DNA of 61,701 nucleotides from JBMNCQ01 sp049366715 (GTDB lineage Bacteria; Bacillota; Peptococcia; Peptococcales; BICA1-8). Within the stretch, counting starts at the first letter, position 1. Each line of letters opens with the position of its first letter. The notes under the pieces are model-generated. The model was not told the origin of the DNA. It was given only the letters and a program-made list of their open reading frames with translations, and did no database searches. Of the stretch, positions 18,467-26,210 are shown one piece after another. The stretch is from NCBI GenBank assembly GCA_049366715.1, contig JBMNCQ010000041.1, positions 1 to 61,701 of the forward strand, written 5' to 3'. The position numbers were made by a program, and so were the translations under genes.

Positions 18467-19537
18467 ATGAATAATAAAGTATTATTGAAAGGGAATGAAG
18501 TAATAAGCGAAGCTGCCATTCGGGCAGGCTGCAAGCTTTTTTTTGGTTATCCGATAACTCCTTCTACGGAAATAATCGAGTATTTAGCGAAACACCTGCC
18601 CCAGGCAGGAGGTACGGTATTGCAGGCTGAGGATGAAATCGGAGCGATTAATATGTGCTTTGGTGCCGCATGTACCGGGACAAGGGTAATGACAGCCTCT
18701 TCGAGCCCGGGGATCAGTCTTAAACAAGAGGGCATATCTTACTGTGCTGCTGCTGAGTTACCGGTAGTGCTGGTCAATGTAAACAGAACCGGGCCGGGAC
18801 TGGGTGGATTAGGACCGACGCAAGCCGATTATTTCCAGTCTACTAAAGGCGGAGGGCACGGCGATTATCACTTGATTGTTTTAGCGCCTTCTAAGGCTCA
18901 GGAATTGTATGATTATACCATTGAAGCCTTTGATCTGGCTGAAAAGTACCGGAATCCGGTCTTATTATTAACCGACGGGTTCTTAGGGCAGATGATGGAG
19001 CCTGTGGAATTAAAAGAAAAACCGGCTTCTCCTGAGTTTGACAGAAGCTGGATCGTTGACGGAGCCCAAGGCAGAAAGAAAAGGAATATCGCCAGTTACT
19101 CTTTAAGTAATGAGGTTGGTGAAGCCAATAATCTTAAATGGGAAGCAAAATATCAAGGAATTAAGGAGCAGGAACAGCGCTGGGAAGAATTTTATGCTGA
19201 TGATGCGGAATATTTAATCGTTTCCTATGGAACAACGGGCCGGATTTCGAAAAGCGTTGTCTTAAATGCCCGGAAAAAAGGCATAAAATTGGGCTTAATC
19301 AGACCCATTAGTCTATGGCCTTTTCCCCAGAAAGCATTTTTACCATATAAGAATAAGGTCAAAGGTATTGTGACGGTGGAACTGAATACCGGACAAATGA
19401 TTGAAGATGTGAAGCTAAGCGTGGATTGTCTGGTTCCTGTACACCTTTATCGCAGACAGGGCGGAATGCTGCCCGGTGAAGACGAAATCCTGCAATTTAT
19501 TGAAACGACATTCAAGCTTGCTCCCCAGGAGGTGTAG
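18467..19537 (+). CDS. 2-oxoacid:ferredoxin oxidoreductase alpha subunit (VorB/KorA type)
   Basis: The 356-residue pyrimidine-binding and transketolase-C-like subunit. The family sequence FFGYPITPSTEIIEYL (~25-40) and QAEDEIGAI (~54, the Glu that activates thiamine diphosphate) are clear, and the C-terminal domain begins around residue 235. Together with beta, gamma and delta subunits it would oxidatively decarboxylate a 2-oxo acid to acyl-CoA and reduce ferredoxin. Operon position with buk and ptb favours 2-oxoisovalerate or a related acid (VOR); 2-oxoglutarate (KOR) cannot be excluded from sequence. Confidence 0.93.
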   Translation: MNNKVLLKGNEVISEAAIRAGCKLFFGYPITPSTEIIEYLAKHLPQAGGTVLQAEDEIGAINMCFGAACTGTRVMTASSSPGISLKQEGISYCAAAELPVVLVNVNRTGPGLGGLGPTQADYFQSTKGGGHGDYHLIVLAPSKAQELYDYTIEAFDLAEKYRNPVLLLTDGFLGQMMEPVELKEKPASPEFDRSWIVDGAQGRKKRNIASYSLSNEVGEANNLKWEAKYQGIKEQEQRWEEFYADDAEYLIVSYGTTGRISKSVVLNARKKGIKLGLIRPISLWPFPQKAFLPYKNKVKGIVTVELNTGQMIEDVKLSVDCLVPVHLYRRQGGMLPGEDEILQFIETTFKLAPQEV

Positions 19538-19540
19538 AAC

Positions 19541-20293
19541 GTGGAAAAAGTTTTTGGAAGACCTAAAGGTTTGACGGAAGTCCCTTTCTCTTTCTGCCCG
19601 GGATGTACCCATGGTATTATCATGCGTTTAGTGGGAGAGATTTTAGAGGAATTAGAGATCATTGAAGAAACCATAGGTGTTACCCCTGTAGGATGTGCAG
19701 GATTCTGCCAGGATTTTTTCAGCTGTGATTTTGTCGGAGCGGCGCACGGCAGAGCTCAGGCGGTAGGGACCGGCATCAAAAGGGCTTTACCGGACAGATT
19801 GGTATTTACCTATCAGGGTGACGGGGATATTGCTGCCATAGGAACCCAGCATGCTGTTCATACGGCTGCCAGAGGTGAAAAAATCACATCAATTATGGTG
19901 AATAATGCGATTTATGGAATGACCGGCGGTCAAATGGCCCCCACTACCCTCAAAGGCATGAAAACAACGACCAGTCCCTATGGGAGGGATTTAGCCGTAA
20001 ACGGTTATCCTATCGATTTACCTAAAATAGTCGCAACATTGGACGGAGCGGTTTATGTAGCTTCCGTATCCGTGGATTCACCCAAAAACATCTTACAGGC
20101 TAAAAAAGTACTTAAGAAAGCCTTTAAAGTACAGCAAGCAGGTTTAGGTTTTGCTTTGGTAAGTATCTTATCCACATGTCCGACTAATTGGGGCTTGTCA
20201 CCTGCCGATAGTTTGCAATGGCTGAGGGAAAACATGATGCCTATTTATGAGATGGGTGAATTAAAAGCCACAGAGGAGGTAAAAAACCTATGA
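19541..20293 (+). CDS. 2-oxoacid:ferredoxin oxidoreductase beta (thiamine diphosphate) subunit
   Basis: A 250-residue thiamine-diphosphate-binding subunit. It has CPGCTHG near residue 22, and the cofactor motif GDGDIAAIGTQH ending in the NN pair of MVNNAIYGMTGGQ. The GTG start is supported by AGGAGGTG at a good distance, 3 nt after the alpha gene stop. Its last codons overlap the start of the gamma subunit (ATGA), so the two are translationally coupled. Confidence 0.94.
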   Translation: MEKVFGRPKGLTEVPFSFCPGCTHGIIMRLVGEILEELEIIEETIGVTPVGCAGFCQDFFSCDFVGAAHGRAQAVGTGIKRALPDRLVFTYQGDGDIAAIGTQHAVHTAARGEKITSIMVNNAIYGMTGGQMAPTTLKGMKTTTSPYGRDLAVNGYPIDLPKIVATLDGAVYVASVSVDSPKNILQAKKVLKKAFKVQQAGLGFALVSILSTCPTNWGLSPADSLQWLRENMMPIYEMGELKATEEVKNL

Positions 20294-20820
20294 TGGATAA
20301 AATCTTACTAGCCGGCTTTGGTGGCCAAGGGGTTATGTTTATTGGTAAGATATTTGCAGTTTCCGGGATGATTTCCAATCTCAATGTATGCTGGATCCCT
20401 TCTTATGGCCCGGAAATGCGGGGTGGTACGGCTAATTGTTCCGTAATCTTTTCTGATGAGGAAATACATTCCCCTGTTGTAAATGAGGCTGATGGCGGGA
20501 TTGTTTTAAATCAGCCTTCTTATGAAAAGTTTTTGCCGAAAATTAAATCCGGTGGAGTACTGGTCGTTAACAGCTCCCTGGTTGATACAGATACCGCCAG
20601 AGATGATGTAACGGTTATCCGGGTACCGGCAACGGAGGCGGCTAATGAATTAGGAAATGCAGGTATCGCCAATATGGTTTGTCTGGGCGCTTTATTGCCT
20701 CATCTCAAATTAACTGATTATAAAAAAGTGGAGAAGGCTATGCATGAAGTCGTAGGGGCCAAAAAACCTGAATTGGTAGAATTAAATTTAAAGGCAATCA
20801 AGAGAGGAATGGAATATTAA
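20290..20820 (+). CDS. 2-oxoacid:ferredoxin oxidoreductase gamma subunit
   Basis: A 176-residue subunit beginning with the glycine-rich AGFGGQGVMFIGK, followed by SYGPEMRGGTANCSVIFSD, both standard for the gamma subunit (CoA-side domain). ATG 20290 overlaps the beta stop by four bases and has GAGGAGGT nine bases upstream; an ATG at 20293 is an equal alternative. It is the last gene of buk-ptb-delta-alpha-beta-gamma; a terminator lies at 20910. Confidence 0.94.
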   Translation: MMDKILLAGFGGQGVMFIGKIFAVSGMISNLNVCWIPSYGPEMRGGTANCSVIFSDEEIHSPVVNEADGGIVLNQPSYEKFLPKIKSGGVLVVNSSLVDTDTARDDVTVIRVPATEAANELGNAGIANMVCLGALLPHLKLTDYKKVEKAMHEVVGAKKPELVELNLKAIKRGMEY

Positions 20821-20909
20821 GATCAAGGGAGCACCGGTCCCGGCGGAGGAAAGTAGTGACCGGTGCGGAGCCCTGCGGATATTTTGAATTATGATCTTCG
20901 TTCTATGCA

Positions 20910-20938
20910 CTGTTGACTTTACCGTCAACAGTTTTTTT
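20910..20938 (+). terminator. Intrinsic terminator of the buk-ptb-oxidoreductase operon
   Basis: CTGTTGAC / GTCAACAG stem with loop TTTACC, followed by seven Ts. A GC-rich stem GCACCGGTC / GACCGGTGC (20831-20866) without a T-run lies between it and the last gene. Confidence 0.88.
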
Positions 20939-21080
20939 GCTGAAAAGTACGGCCGGAGAATTTCCAGCCCGGCAAATACACACGGGTATGCCGGCTATAC
21001 TGGGCACATCTTCCTGCTATAGGCCGGCTGATCTTTGCCAATAATAAAATGATTATTAATTTAGCTCATGAGGGGCGCCT

Positions 21081-21638
21081 GTGATAATGAACGGTAATGA
21101 TCAACTGCTTTTTCAGGTATTAGTGAGACTCGGTCCGGTATTTTCCGGCATTAAGCCTGCCGAGTTGCTTAATATAAAAAAGGGCCAAACCTTAAATAAT
21201 CTGCAAAAAGGCTTAGCTGGCTCTTCTAAAATTAAATATATTGAGATCAGGGATTTTGATCAGCCGGCGCGCAGACAGGTTCTTTTTTATCATGTCAGTT
21301 CCTTGAGCCGGGTATTACATAAACAGTCGGTAAGCAATTTTCTCAGCCATCTGGGCTATCCCGCAGGTGCGTGCACAGAAAATTATGTGCAGTTTTTAAC
21401 TGCCAGACTTACCTCTGATCATTTTCCCCATGAAGTAGGGATTTTTTTAGGCTATCCGTTAAAAGATGTACTGGGCTATATGGGAATAATACCTTTGAAA
21501 ACAGTTAAAATCAAAGGCTGGAGGTACTTTGGCAACGGCAGGAAGTCGGAAGAACTATACACGAACTTTTTAAAATGTCGTCAGTTAACCCGGATTTTTC
21601 TCCTGAATATGGAAGAACTTTTTAGCCGGAGTGAATGA
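21081..21638 (+). CDS. DUF3793 family protein
   Basis: A 185-residue cytoplasmic protein matching the DUF3793 pattern seen in Clostridia: an N-terminal LGPVFSGIKPAELLNI, a central LSHLGYP, then FPHEVGIFLGYPLKDVLGYM and a C-terminal GWRYFGNGRKSEELYTNFLKC. No function is established for the family; it has no catalytic motif I recognise. GTG 21081 or ATG 21087 both fit GAGGGG (21070-21075). It sits between the oxidoreductase operon terminator and a cobalamin riboswitch; no terminator is obvious between it and the riboswitch. Confidence 0.85.
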   Translation: MIMNGNDQLLFQVLVRLGPVFSGIKPAELLNIKKGQTLNNLQKGLAGSSKIKYIEIRDFDQPARRQVLFYHVSSLSRVLHKQSVSNFLSHLGYPAGACTENYVQFLTARLTSDHFPHEVGIFLGYPLKDVLGYMGIIPLKTVKIKGWRYFGNGRKSEELYTNFLKCRQLTRIFLLNMEELFSRSE

Positions 21639-21759
21639 TCTTAACTCTTAGGGGCGCTTATGAACAAGCGGGACCGAACCCCTTGACAGTTACAAATCTA
21701 TAGTAGAGTTGCCGGCAGGTTTATGATATAATTTGTCCGAAAGTTAACAAGAGCAGAGC

Positions 21760-21925
21760 TATTTTTCAGTGCCATTATTTGGAGAATAGGGAAACCGGTT
21801 AACATCCGGTGCGGGCCCGCCGCTGTATACGGATAAGAATCTCCGTCAGGCCACTGTAGTTCATATAGAAAAAGGACTGTGGGAAGGCGCAGGAGGATGA
21901 TGACCGTGAGCCGGAAGATCTGCCG
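21760..21925 (+). ncRNA. Cobalamin riboswitch aptamer
   Basis: The sequence reads, in order, GGGAAACCGGTTAACATCC, CCCGCCGCTGT, CAGGCCACTG, TGTGGGAAGGCGCAG and the B12 box GAGCCGGAAGATCTGCC (ending about 21924), which are the conserved segments of the cobalamin (B12) riboswitch in the right order and spacing. It precedes an ECF transporter pair and lipoate ligase. An adjacent terminator at 21985 suggests transcriptional OFF control when the cobalamin ligand is plentiful. The exact 5' edge is approximate. Confidence 0.93.
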
Positions 21926-21984
21926 AAATCATGAACTGATTACCAGGGAAGGATAAGGTTGCTTTCAGGCTGGTTGCGGGTACC

Positions 21985-22016
21985 ATCTCTTAGCTTTAAG
22001 CTAGGGGATTTTTATT
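21985..22016 (+). terminator. Riboswitch-controlled terminator (expression platform)
   Basis: ATCTCTTAGCT pairs fully, using G-U pairs, with AGCTAGGGGAT, followed by TTTTTATTT. It lies 60 nt after the B12 box and 90 nt before cbiQ. Confidence 0.82.
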
Positions 22017-22106
22017 TATCTACAGCTACCCTAAGGCGGGCGTGGAAATGGCTGTATTTTCGCCGCCGGACCGGTTAGAATTTGAGATAAAAGGGTTAGT
22101 GATAAC

Positions 22107-22868
22107 ATGTTTTATGTTGATGAATTTGTGTATGCAAATAAACTTAGATATGACCATCCTTTAGAAAAAACAATTTTCGCAATTGCCACAATGTTTTTGG
22201 GACTCTTAAGCAATAAACCTTTCGTAAATTTGAGTATTATTATGATTATGGTGGCGTTGCTTTACCTGAAGGCAGCTATTCCCGGTTTTGTGTTAAGAAA
22301 ATTAATGCTGATACCGGTCAGTTTTTTATTTTTGGGTGTAATTCCTATTCTCTTAACTTTTAGCCTAAATCAGACCGAGATGATTATGTATCTAAAAATA
22401 GGCAGCTATTATCTGGGCTTTACGCAAAATGGGATTTTGGTCGCTGTAAATACTGTTCTTAGAGCTGCGGGGTCCATAGCTTGTTTATATTTTTTAGCCT
22501 TAACCACGCCGATGATCGAATTGATTTATGTGCTTAACCTTTTTCGAATGCCCGGTTTAATTATTGAATTGATGATTTTAATTTATCGATTTATCTTTGT
22601 TTTTATTGAAACGGCTTTTAACATTTATACAGCCCAATCTTCACGCTGGGGATATCATAATTTTAAACAGTCCATTAATTCTCTGGGGATATTATTTGCC
22701 AATCTTTGGCGAAAAACCTATCTCAAATCACAAACACTGTTTATCAGTCTAATTTCCCGGGGATACGAAGATGAGATCAGGGTTTTAAATCCTGCCTATA
22801 CCTTTACCAAAAACATCTATTTATATCTTATTGTTGATGTAGTGCTGATTTTTCTAGCTTTTATCTAG
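22107..22868 (+). CDS. cbiQ: ECF transporter T component (CbiQ-like)
   Basis: A 253-residue membrane protein with five to six hydrophobic segments. The two short coupling-helix motifs of ECF T components are present as SSRWGY (~187) and LISRGYED (~216), which contact the ATPase. The cobalamin riboswitch upstream suggests cobalt or cobalamin uptake, hence CbiQ-like naming. No CbiM, CbiN, BtuM-like or other substrate-binding S component is next to it, so it must use one encoded elsewhere. The ribosome site (AAGGG) is modest. Confidence 0.85.
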   Translation: MFYVDEFVYANKLRYDHPLEKTIFAIATMFLGLLSNKPFVNLSIIMIMVALLYLKAAIPGFVLRKLMLIPVSFLFLGVIPILLTFSLNQTEMIMYLKIGSYYLGFTQNGILVAVNTVLRAAGSIACLYFLALTTPMIELIYVLNLFRMPGLIIELMILIYRFIFVFIETAFNIYTAQSSRWGYHNFKQSINSLGILFANLWRKTYLKSQTLFISLISRGYEDEIRVLNPAYTFTKNIYLYLIVDVVLIFLAFI

Positions 22869-22878
22869 GAGGTGGAAA

Positions 22879-23715
22879 ATGAACTCCAATATACTTGAAG
22901 TGCAAGAGATAGATTTTTATTACTTAGATGGGACTAAAGCAATTAATGACTTAAGCCTCCAAATCCCCCGGGGGAAAAAAATTGCTGTAATTGGTAATAA
23001 TGGTGCCGGAAAGACAACGCTTTTTTTACATTTTAACGGGGTACATAGGCCACAGAGGGGAAAAGTCCTCTATAAAGGAGAACTTGTGGATTATAACAGA
23101 GCTCAGTTAAAAAATATCCGCAAGAATATCGGCATTGTTTTTCAAGACCCTGATAATCAGCTTTTTTCTGCCAGCGTATATCAAGATATTTCTTTTGGAC
23201 CGGTAAATCTGGGCTGGTCTGAGGATATAATACGGGGCAAAATAGAAGAGATCATGAAGTTAACCGGTATTTGGGAATTAAGGGATAAGCCTACCCATTC
23301 TTTGAGTCATGGGCAAAAAAAGAGGGTTGCGATAGCAGGGGTACTGGCCATGGAACCGGAGGTTATCATTTTAGACGAACCTACCGCAGGCTTAGACCCT
23401 ATTTATACGAATCAGATCATGCAACTCTTGAACGAGTTTAATAAATCAGGCGCAACGGTTATTATTTCCAGTCATAACATCGATGAAGTTTACGCCTGGG
23501 CCGACTATGTTTTTGTTATGAATTCCGGTATGATAATTGCAGAAGGCAGACCGGAAGAGGTATTCTGTATGGAAGATGTTTTGCATAAAGCGAATCTGAT
23601 TAAACCCTGGGTATTGGAATTTTATAAGGAATTAGTCCTTGCCGGCAAAATATCCGCGCAAAAGGATATCCCTAAAACCCGGCAAGAGATAATTAAAATG
23701 ATCAGAGATTTTTAA
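22879..23715 (+). CDS. cbiO: ECF transporter ATP-binding protein (CbiO-like)
   Basis: A 278-residue ABC ATPase with Walker A GNNGAGKTT (~40), Q-loop FQDPDNQLFSASV, signature LSHGQKKRVAIAG (~143) and Walker B VIILDEPTAGLDP (~165). The DNQLF sequence after the Q-loop is characteristic of ECF-type ATPases. AGGAGGTG precedes the ATG, ten bases after cbiQ. A single A component implies a homodimer, as in dedicated cobalt or nickel ECF systems. Confidence 0.92.
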   Translation: MNSNILEVQEIDFYYLDGTKAINDLSLQIPRGKKIAVIGNNGAGKTTLFLHFNGVHRPQRGKVLYKGELVDYNRAQLKNIRKNIGIVFQDPDNQLFSASVYQDISFGPVNLGWSEDIIRGKIEEIMKLTGIWELRDKPTHSLSHGQKKRVAIAGVLAMEPEVIILDEPTAGLDPIYTNQIMQLLNEFNKSGATVIISSHNIDEVYAWADYVFVMNSGMIIAEGRPEEVFCMEDVLHKANLIKPWVLEFYKELVLAGKISAQKDIPKTRQEIIKMIRDF

Positions 23716-23744
23716 TAAAATTATGTTTTGGGGAGGAAATCTTT

Positions 23745-24725
23745 ATGCAATATATTAAGAATGAATCACATGACCCTAGATATAATCTGGCACTAGAGGA
23801 ATATGTTCTTAAAAATCTTGAACCTGAGGATAGGTTCATTATTCTGTGGCAGAATGAACCTTCGGTAATCATTGGCAGGTTTCAAAATACCGTTGAAGAG
23901 ATAAATGCGGAATTCATTAATAAGCATAACATAAATGTAGTGCGGAGAATGACAGGCGGAGGAGCAGTGTATCATGATCTCGGCAATCTTAATTTTTCAT
24001 TTATTGAAAGGACTGCTTGTGAGAATATTGAATTCAGGAAATATAATGAACGGCTTATAAAAGCATTAGCTAAATTAGGAGTCACAGCAGAGCACAACAG
24101 CAGAAATGATATCACGATTGAAGGCCGGAAATTTTCCGGCAATGCGCAATATATCTATAAGGGGAAGGTGCTTCACCACGGTACTATTTTATTTGCCGCC
24201 AATTTGGAAGATGTACATGCCGCTCTTAATGTAAATCCCGAAAAGTTTTCTTCAAAAGCCGTGAAATCCGTCAGAAGCAGGGTTACCAATATTCGTGATT
24301 ACCTTGCTAAGGACATTTCGGTCCGGGAATTTAAGGATATTCTTCTAAATACTCTTTTTGATCATCAGCAACTACAGGAATATCAACTAAGTCCGGATGA
24401 TTTGCAGAATATTACCGGTCTGATGAAGGAAAAATATTCTTCCTGGGCCTGGAATTACGGCCATTCACCTGCCTTTAATTACCATAAGGCTGAGCGCTTC
24501 TCCTGTGGAAAAGTTGATGTCAGGCTGGAGATAGAGAAAGGCTTAATTAAAGACGCCAAAATATTTGGGGATTTTTTCAGCAGCGGAGACATCACGGAAT
24601 TGGAAAATTGTTTGGTTGGCCAGAAATATGAAAAAGATATCCTGATTACTGAGCTTTGTGAGATTGATTTAAGCAAATTTTTTGGTCCCCTGACTTTGGA
24701 AGAATTTATGACCTGTCTATTTTAA
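23745..24725 (+). CDS. lplA: Lipoate--protein ligase
   Basis: A 326-residue LplA-type ligase that activates free lipoate with ATP and attaches it to lipoyl domains. It has the family motif RRMTGGGAVYHDLGNLNFSF (~66-85), the Lys region RKFSGNAQYIYKGKVLHHGT, and a C-terminal accessory domain (~245-326). GGGGAGG precedes the ATG. It starts 29 nt after cbiO without a terminator, so it is likely under the cobalamin riboswitch, an unexpected link. A lipoyl target such as glycine cleavage H protein is not in this window. Confidence 0.92.
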   Translation: MQYIKNESHDPRYNLALEEYVLKNLEPEDRFIILWQNEPSVIIGRFQNTVEEINAEFINKHNINVVRRMTGGGAVYHDLGNLNFSFIERTACENIEFRKYNERLIKALAKLGVTAEHNSRNDITIEGRKFSGNAQYIYKGKVLHHGTILFAANLEDVHAALNVNPEKFSSKAVKSVRSRVTNIRDYLAKDISVREFKDILLNTLFDHQQLQEYQLSPDDLQNITGLMKEKYSSWAWNYGHSPAFNYHKAERFSCGKVDVRLEIEKGLIKDAKIFGDFFSSGDITELENCLVGQKYEKDILITELCEIDLSKFFGPLTLEEFMTCLF

Positions 24726-24762
24726 TACAGTAAACTTTATTGTACTTCTCCCGGAAGTTGAT

Positions 24763-24791
24763 TTGTCAAGAGATATTATCTGTACTATAGT
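24763..24791 (+). promoter_or_regulatory. Sigma-A promoter for the small ferritin-like gene
   Basis: TTGTCA (24763-24768), 17-nt spacer, TATAGT (24786-24791). It leaves an untranslated leader of about 170 nt before the start codon. Confidence 0.65.
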
Positions 24792-24968
24792 TAGATCCGC
24801 GGATATGCAGGTTGGAACGCAAGGATTTTTTTAAATTCAGCCGGATATTTGTGGGCAGGGGAATCGCCTGTGATTTTTTAGTCACTTAAAATTGACTCCC
24901 AATCTGGGCAGGGATAAATATTTCCCCAACAGTTTTGAAAGACTAAAAATAAAAAGAGGGGGATATAA

Positions 24969-25238
24969 ATGCACACTTTAAGTCATCTTCAAGAAGCTAT
25001 GCAGCAAAAGGAGCAAGCACTAATTCAGTATATCAGGTATCTAAGGGAAGCCCAGGACAGCGGCGATCAAGAGATGGCCGCTTTATTCGCAGATTTGGCT
25101 AAAGCCGAAGAAAAGCATATCACGGTAATAAGAGACCATGTTGCCCGGCATTCGGGAGATCCGGTAATGTTAAACAAATATGCACAGGTGAACCACTATC
25201 ATGCACAGCATTCGACGTATGCCGATTCACCTGAATAA
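24969..25238 (+). CDS. Small ferritin-like protein (single helix pair)
   Basis: An 89-residue protein, half of a rubrerythrin-type bundle: helix 1 with E/Q-rich EQALIQYIRYLREAQDSGD and helix 2 with FADLAKAEEKHITVIRDHV, giving an ExxH metal-ligand pair (EEKH ~59). The tail is His/Tyr-rich (NHYHAQHSTYAD). A dimer could rebuild a four-helix di-iron site, but this is inference. AGAGGGGG precedes the ATG. It has its own promoter, a long leader and a terminator. It could instead be a structural spore or stress protein; function unproven. Confidence 0.72.
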   Translation: MHTLSHLQEAMQQKEQALIQYIRYLREAQDSGDQEMAALFADLAKAEEKHITVIRDHVARHSGDPVMLNKYAQVNHYHAQHSTYADSPE

Positions 25239-25242
25239 TGTT

Positions 25243-25279
25243 TTAAAGCCCTGAGCTTAACCAAAGAGCAGGGCTTTAA
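25243..25279 (+). terminator. Terminator-like hairpin after the small ferritin-like gene
   Basis: TTAAAGCCCTG / CAGGGCTTTAA, 11-bp perfect stem with a 15-nt loop; the T-run is short. Confidence 0.65.
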
Positions 25280-25390
25280 TCTATTGGCCGGAGTATTTTA
25301 TAGTCAGGGGTAAGTGAAAGGGAGCTGTCTTTTTATTTTATCATGAATAGGACATCCTGTTATTCAATATAGTGATAACGGGGTGATTTT

Positions 25391-25603
25391 ATGAATTGTC
25401 CAAAATGCGAGTGTGGTGAATTTACTGTAACCCGGCTGGAAAATATTCCGGTAGCTGAGATTAGATGCAAAAATTGTGGAATTGTTTTAGGTATTTTTAA
25501 CGATTTAAAAGAAATTTACGGCAAATTGACTGAGCTTGAAAATAAAATGACCAATATTGAAAGAATTTTTAAAGAGACGCTGAGAAATAAAGGCCTGTTC
25601 TGA
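25391..25603 (+). CDS. Small zinc-ribbon protein with C-terminal coiled coil
   Basis: A 70-residue protein with CPKCECGEF and a second pair CKNC (residues ~3-30), followed by a helix with heptad-like spacing (LKEIYGKLTELENKMTNIERIF). GGGGTGAT precedes the ATG. I do not recognise a named family. It probably binds zinc and dimerises through the helix; a regulatory or scaffold role is a guess. Confidence 0.75.
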   Translation: MNCPKCECGEFTVTRLENIPVAEIRCKNCGIVLGIFNDLKEIYGKLTELENKMTNIERIFKETLRNKGLF

Positions 25604-25666
25604 TTAGGCAGGAATGATTGCGATGGGGCGCACACCGCTTTTAGAGCTGCTGTTTAAACAATTATT

Positions 25667-26101
25667 TTAGGAAGCAGAGAAAAGGGTGTATTTTTTATAA
25701 AATAAGTAAAGAAGTAAACAATCTAATTCATGAATAGAAGTATCCTGCATGACTAAATCAGGGAAATTTTTGTGAATTAGTTCCTTTTTTGCTTGAATCC
25801 CTAAAGAATTAGGGTGTCTTTCCAGTTTTAATTTCTTTCTGACGTCTTTCGCTAAATAAATGTAATTCCGATAATTGTGCTCTTGTAATTTAGCGAGAAT
25901 GGAAATTTCATAATCCCTTAGTTTAGTTGCACCCTTTTCAATTAAAACAGTATGTATTTCCGGGTAATCTGCACTTATTCTATCCAGTTCCTGAAAAATA
26001 TTGTGCTGTAAGACCAGTAGAGAACCCTTAGCAATAATTAAATCATGTTTAACAATTGCATAACCAACGTATTTACTTCCGGGGTCAATACATAAGATCA
26101 T
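25667..26101 (-). CDS. RuvC-like RNase H-fold protein
   Basis: A 144-residue protein with a RuvC/RNase H-like fold. It starts ILCIDPGSKYVGYAI (Asp6), has LIEKGATK (Glu55) and ends with HELDCLLLYLF (His124, Asp127), which matches the D-E-(H)-D catalytic layout of Holliday junction resolvases of the RuvC type. It is shorter and clearly divergent from housekeeping RuvC (about 160-190 residues), and it is not next to ruvA/ruvB. Its start is close to a weak ribosome site (GAGGTAA). It lies after pepF, separated by a terminator. It may be a house resolvase paralogue or of mobile origin. Confidence 0.75.
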   Translation of the reverse strand: MILCIDPGSKYVGYAIVKHDLIIAKGSLLVLQHNIFQELDRISADYPEIHTVLIEKGATKLRDYEISILAKLQEHNYRNYIYLAKDVRKKLKLERHPNSLGIQAKKELIHKNFPDLVMQDTSIHELDCLLLYLFYKKYTLFSAS

Positions 26102-26167
26102 AAAAATTACCTCAATTTTCAGTTATTTTAAGAGAGAGACTCCCTTTCAAAATCACAGGAAATAATT

Positions 26168-26210
26168 AAAAATTAACATAAATCACCGCAGTGATTTATG
26201 TTAATTTTTT
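26168..26210 (-). terminator. Terminator overlapping the pepF stop codon
   Basis: A 19-bp stem built on AAAAATTAACATAAATCAC with loop CGCA. The pepF stop (26196-26198) is inside the stem; on the minus strand it runs into TTTTTAATT. Confidence 0.85.

Noticed and set aside
20831..20866. GC-rich stem as a terminator
   Set aside because: It has no T-run; the real terminator is at 20910.
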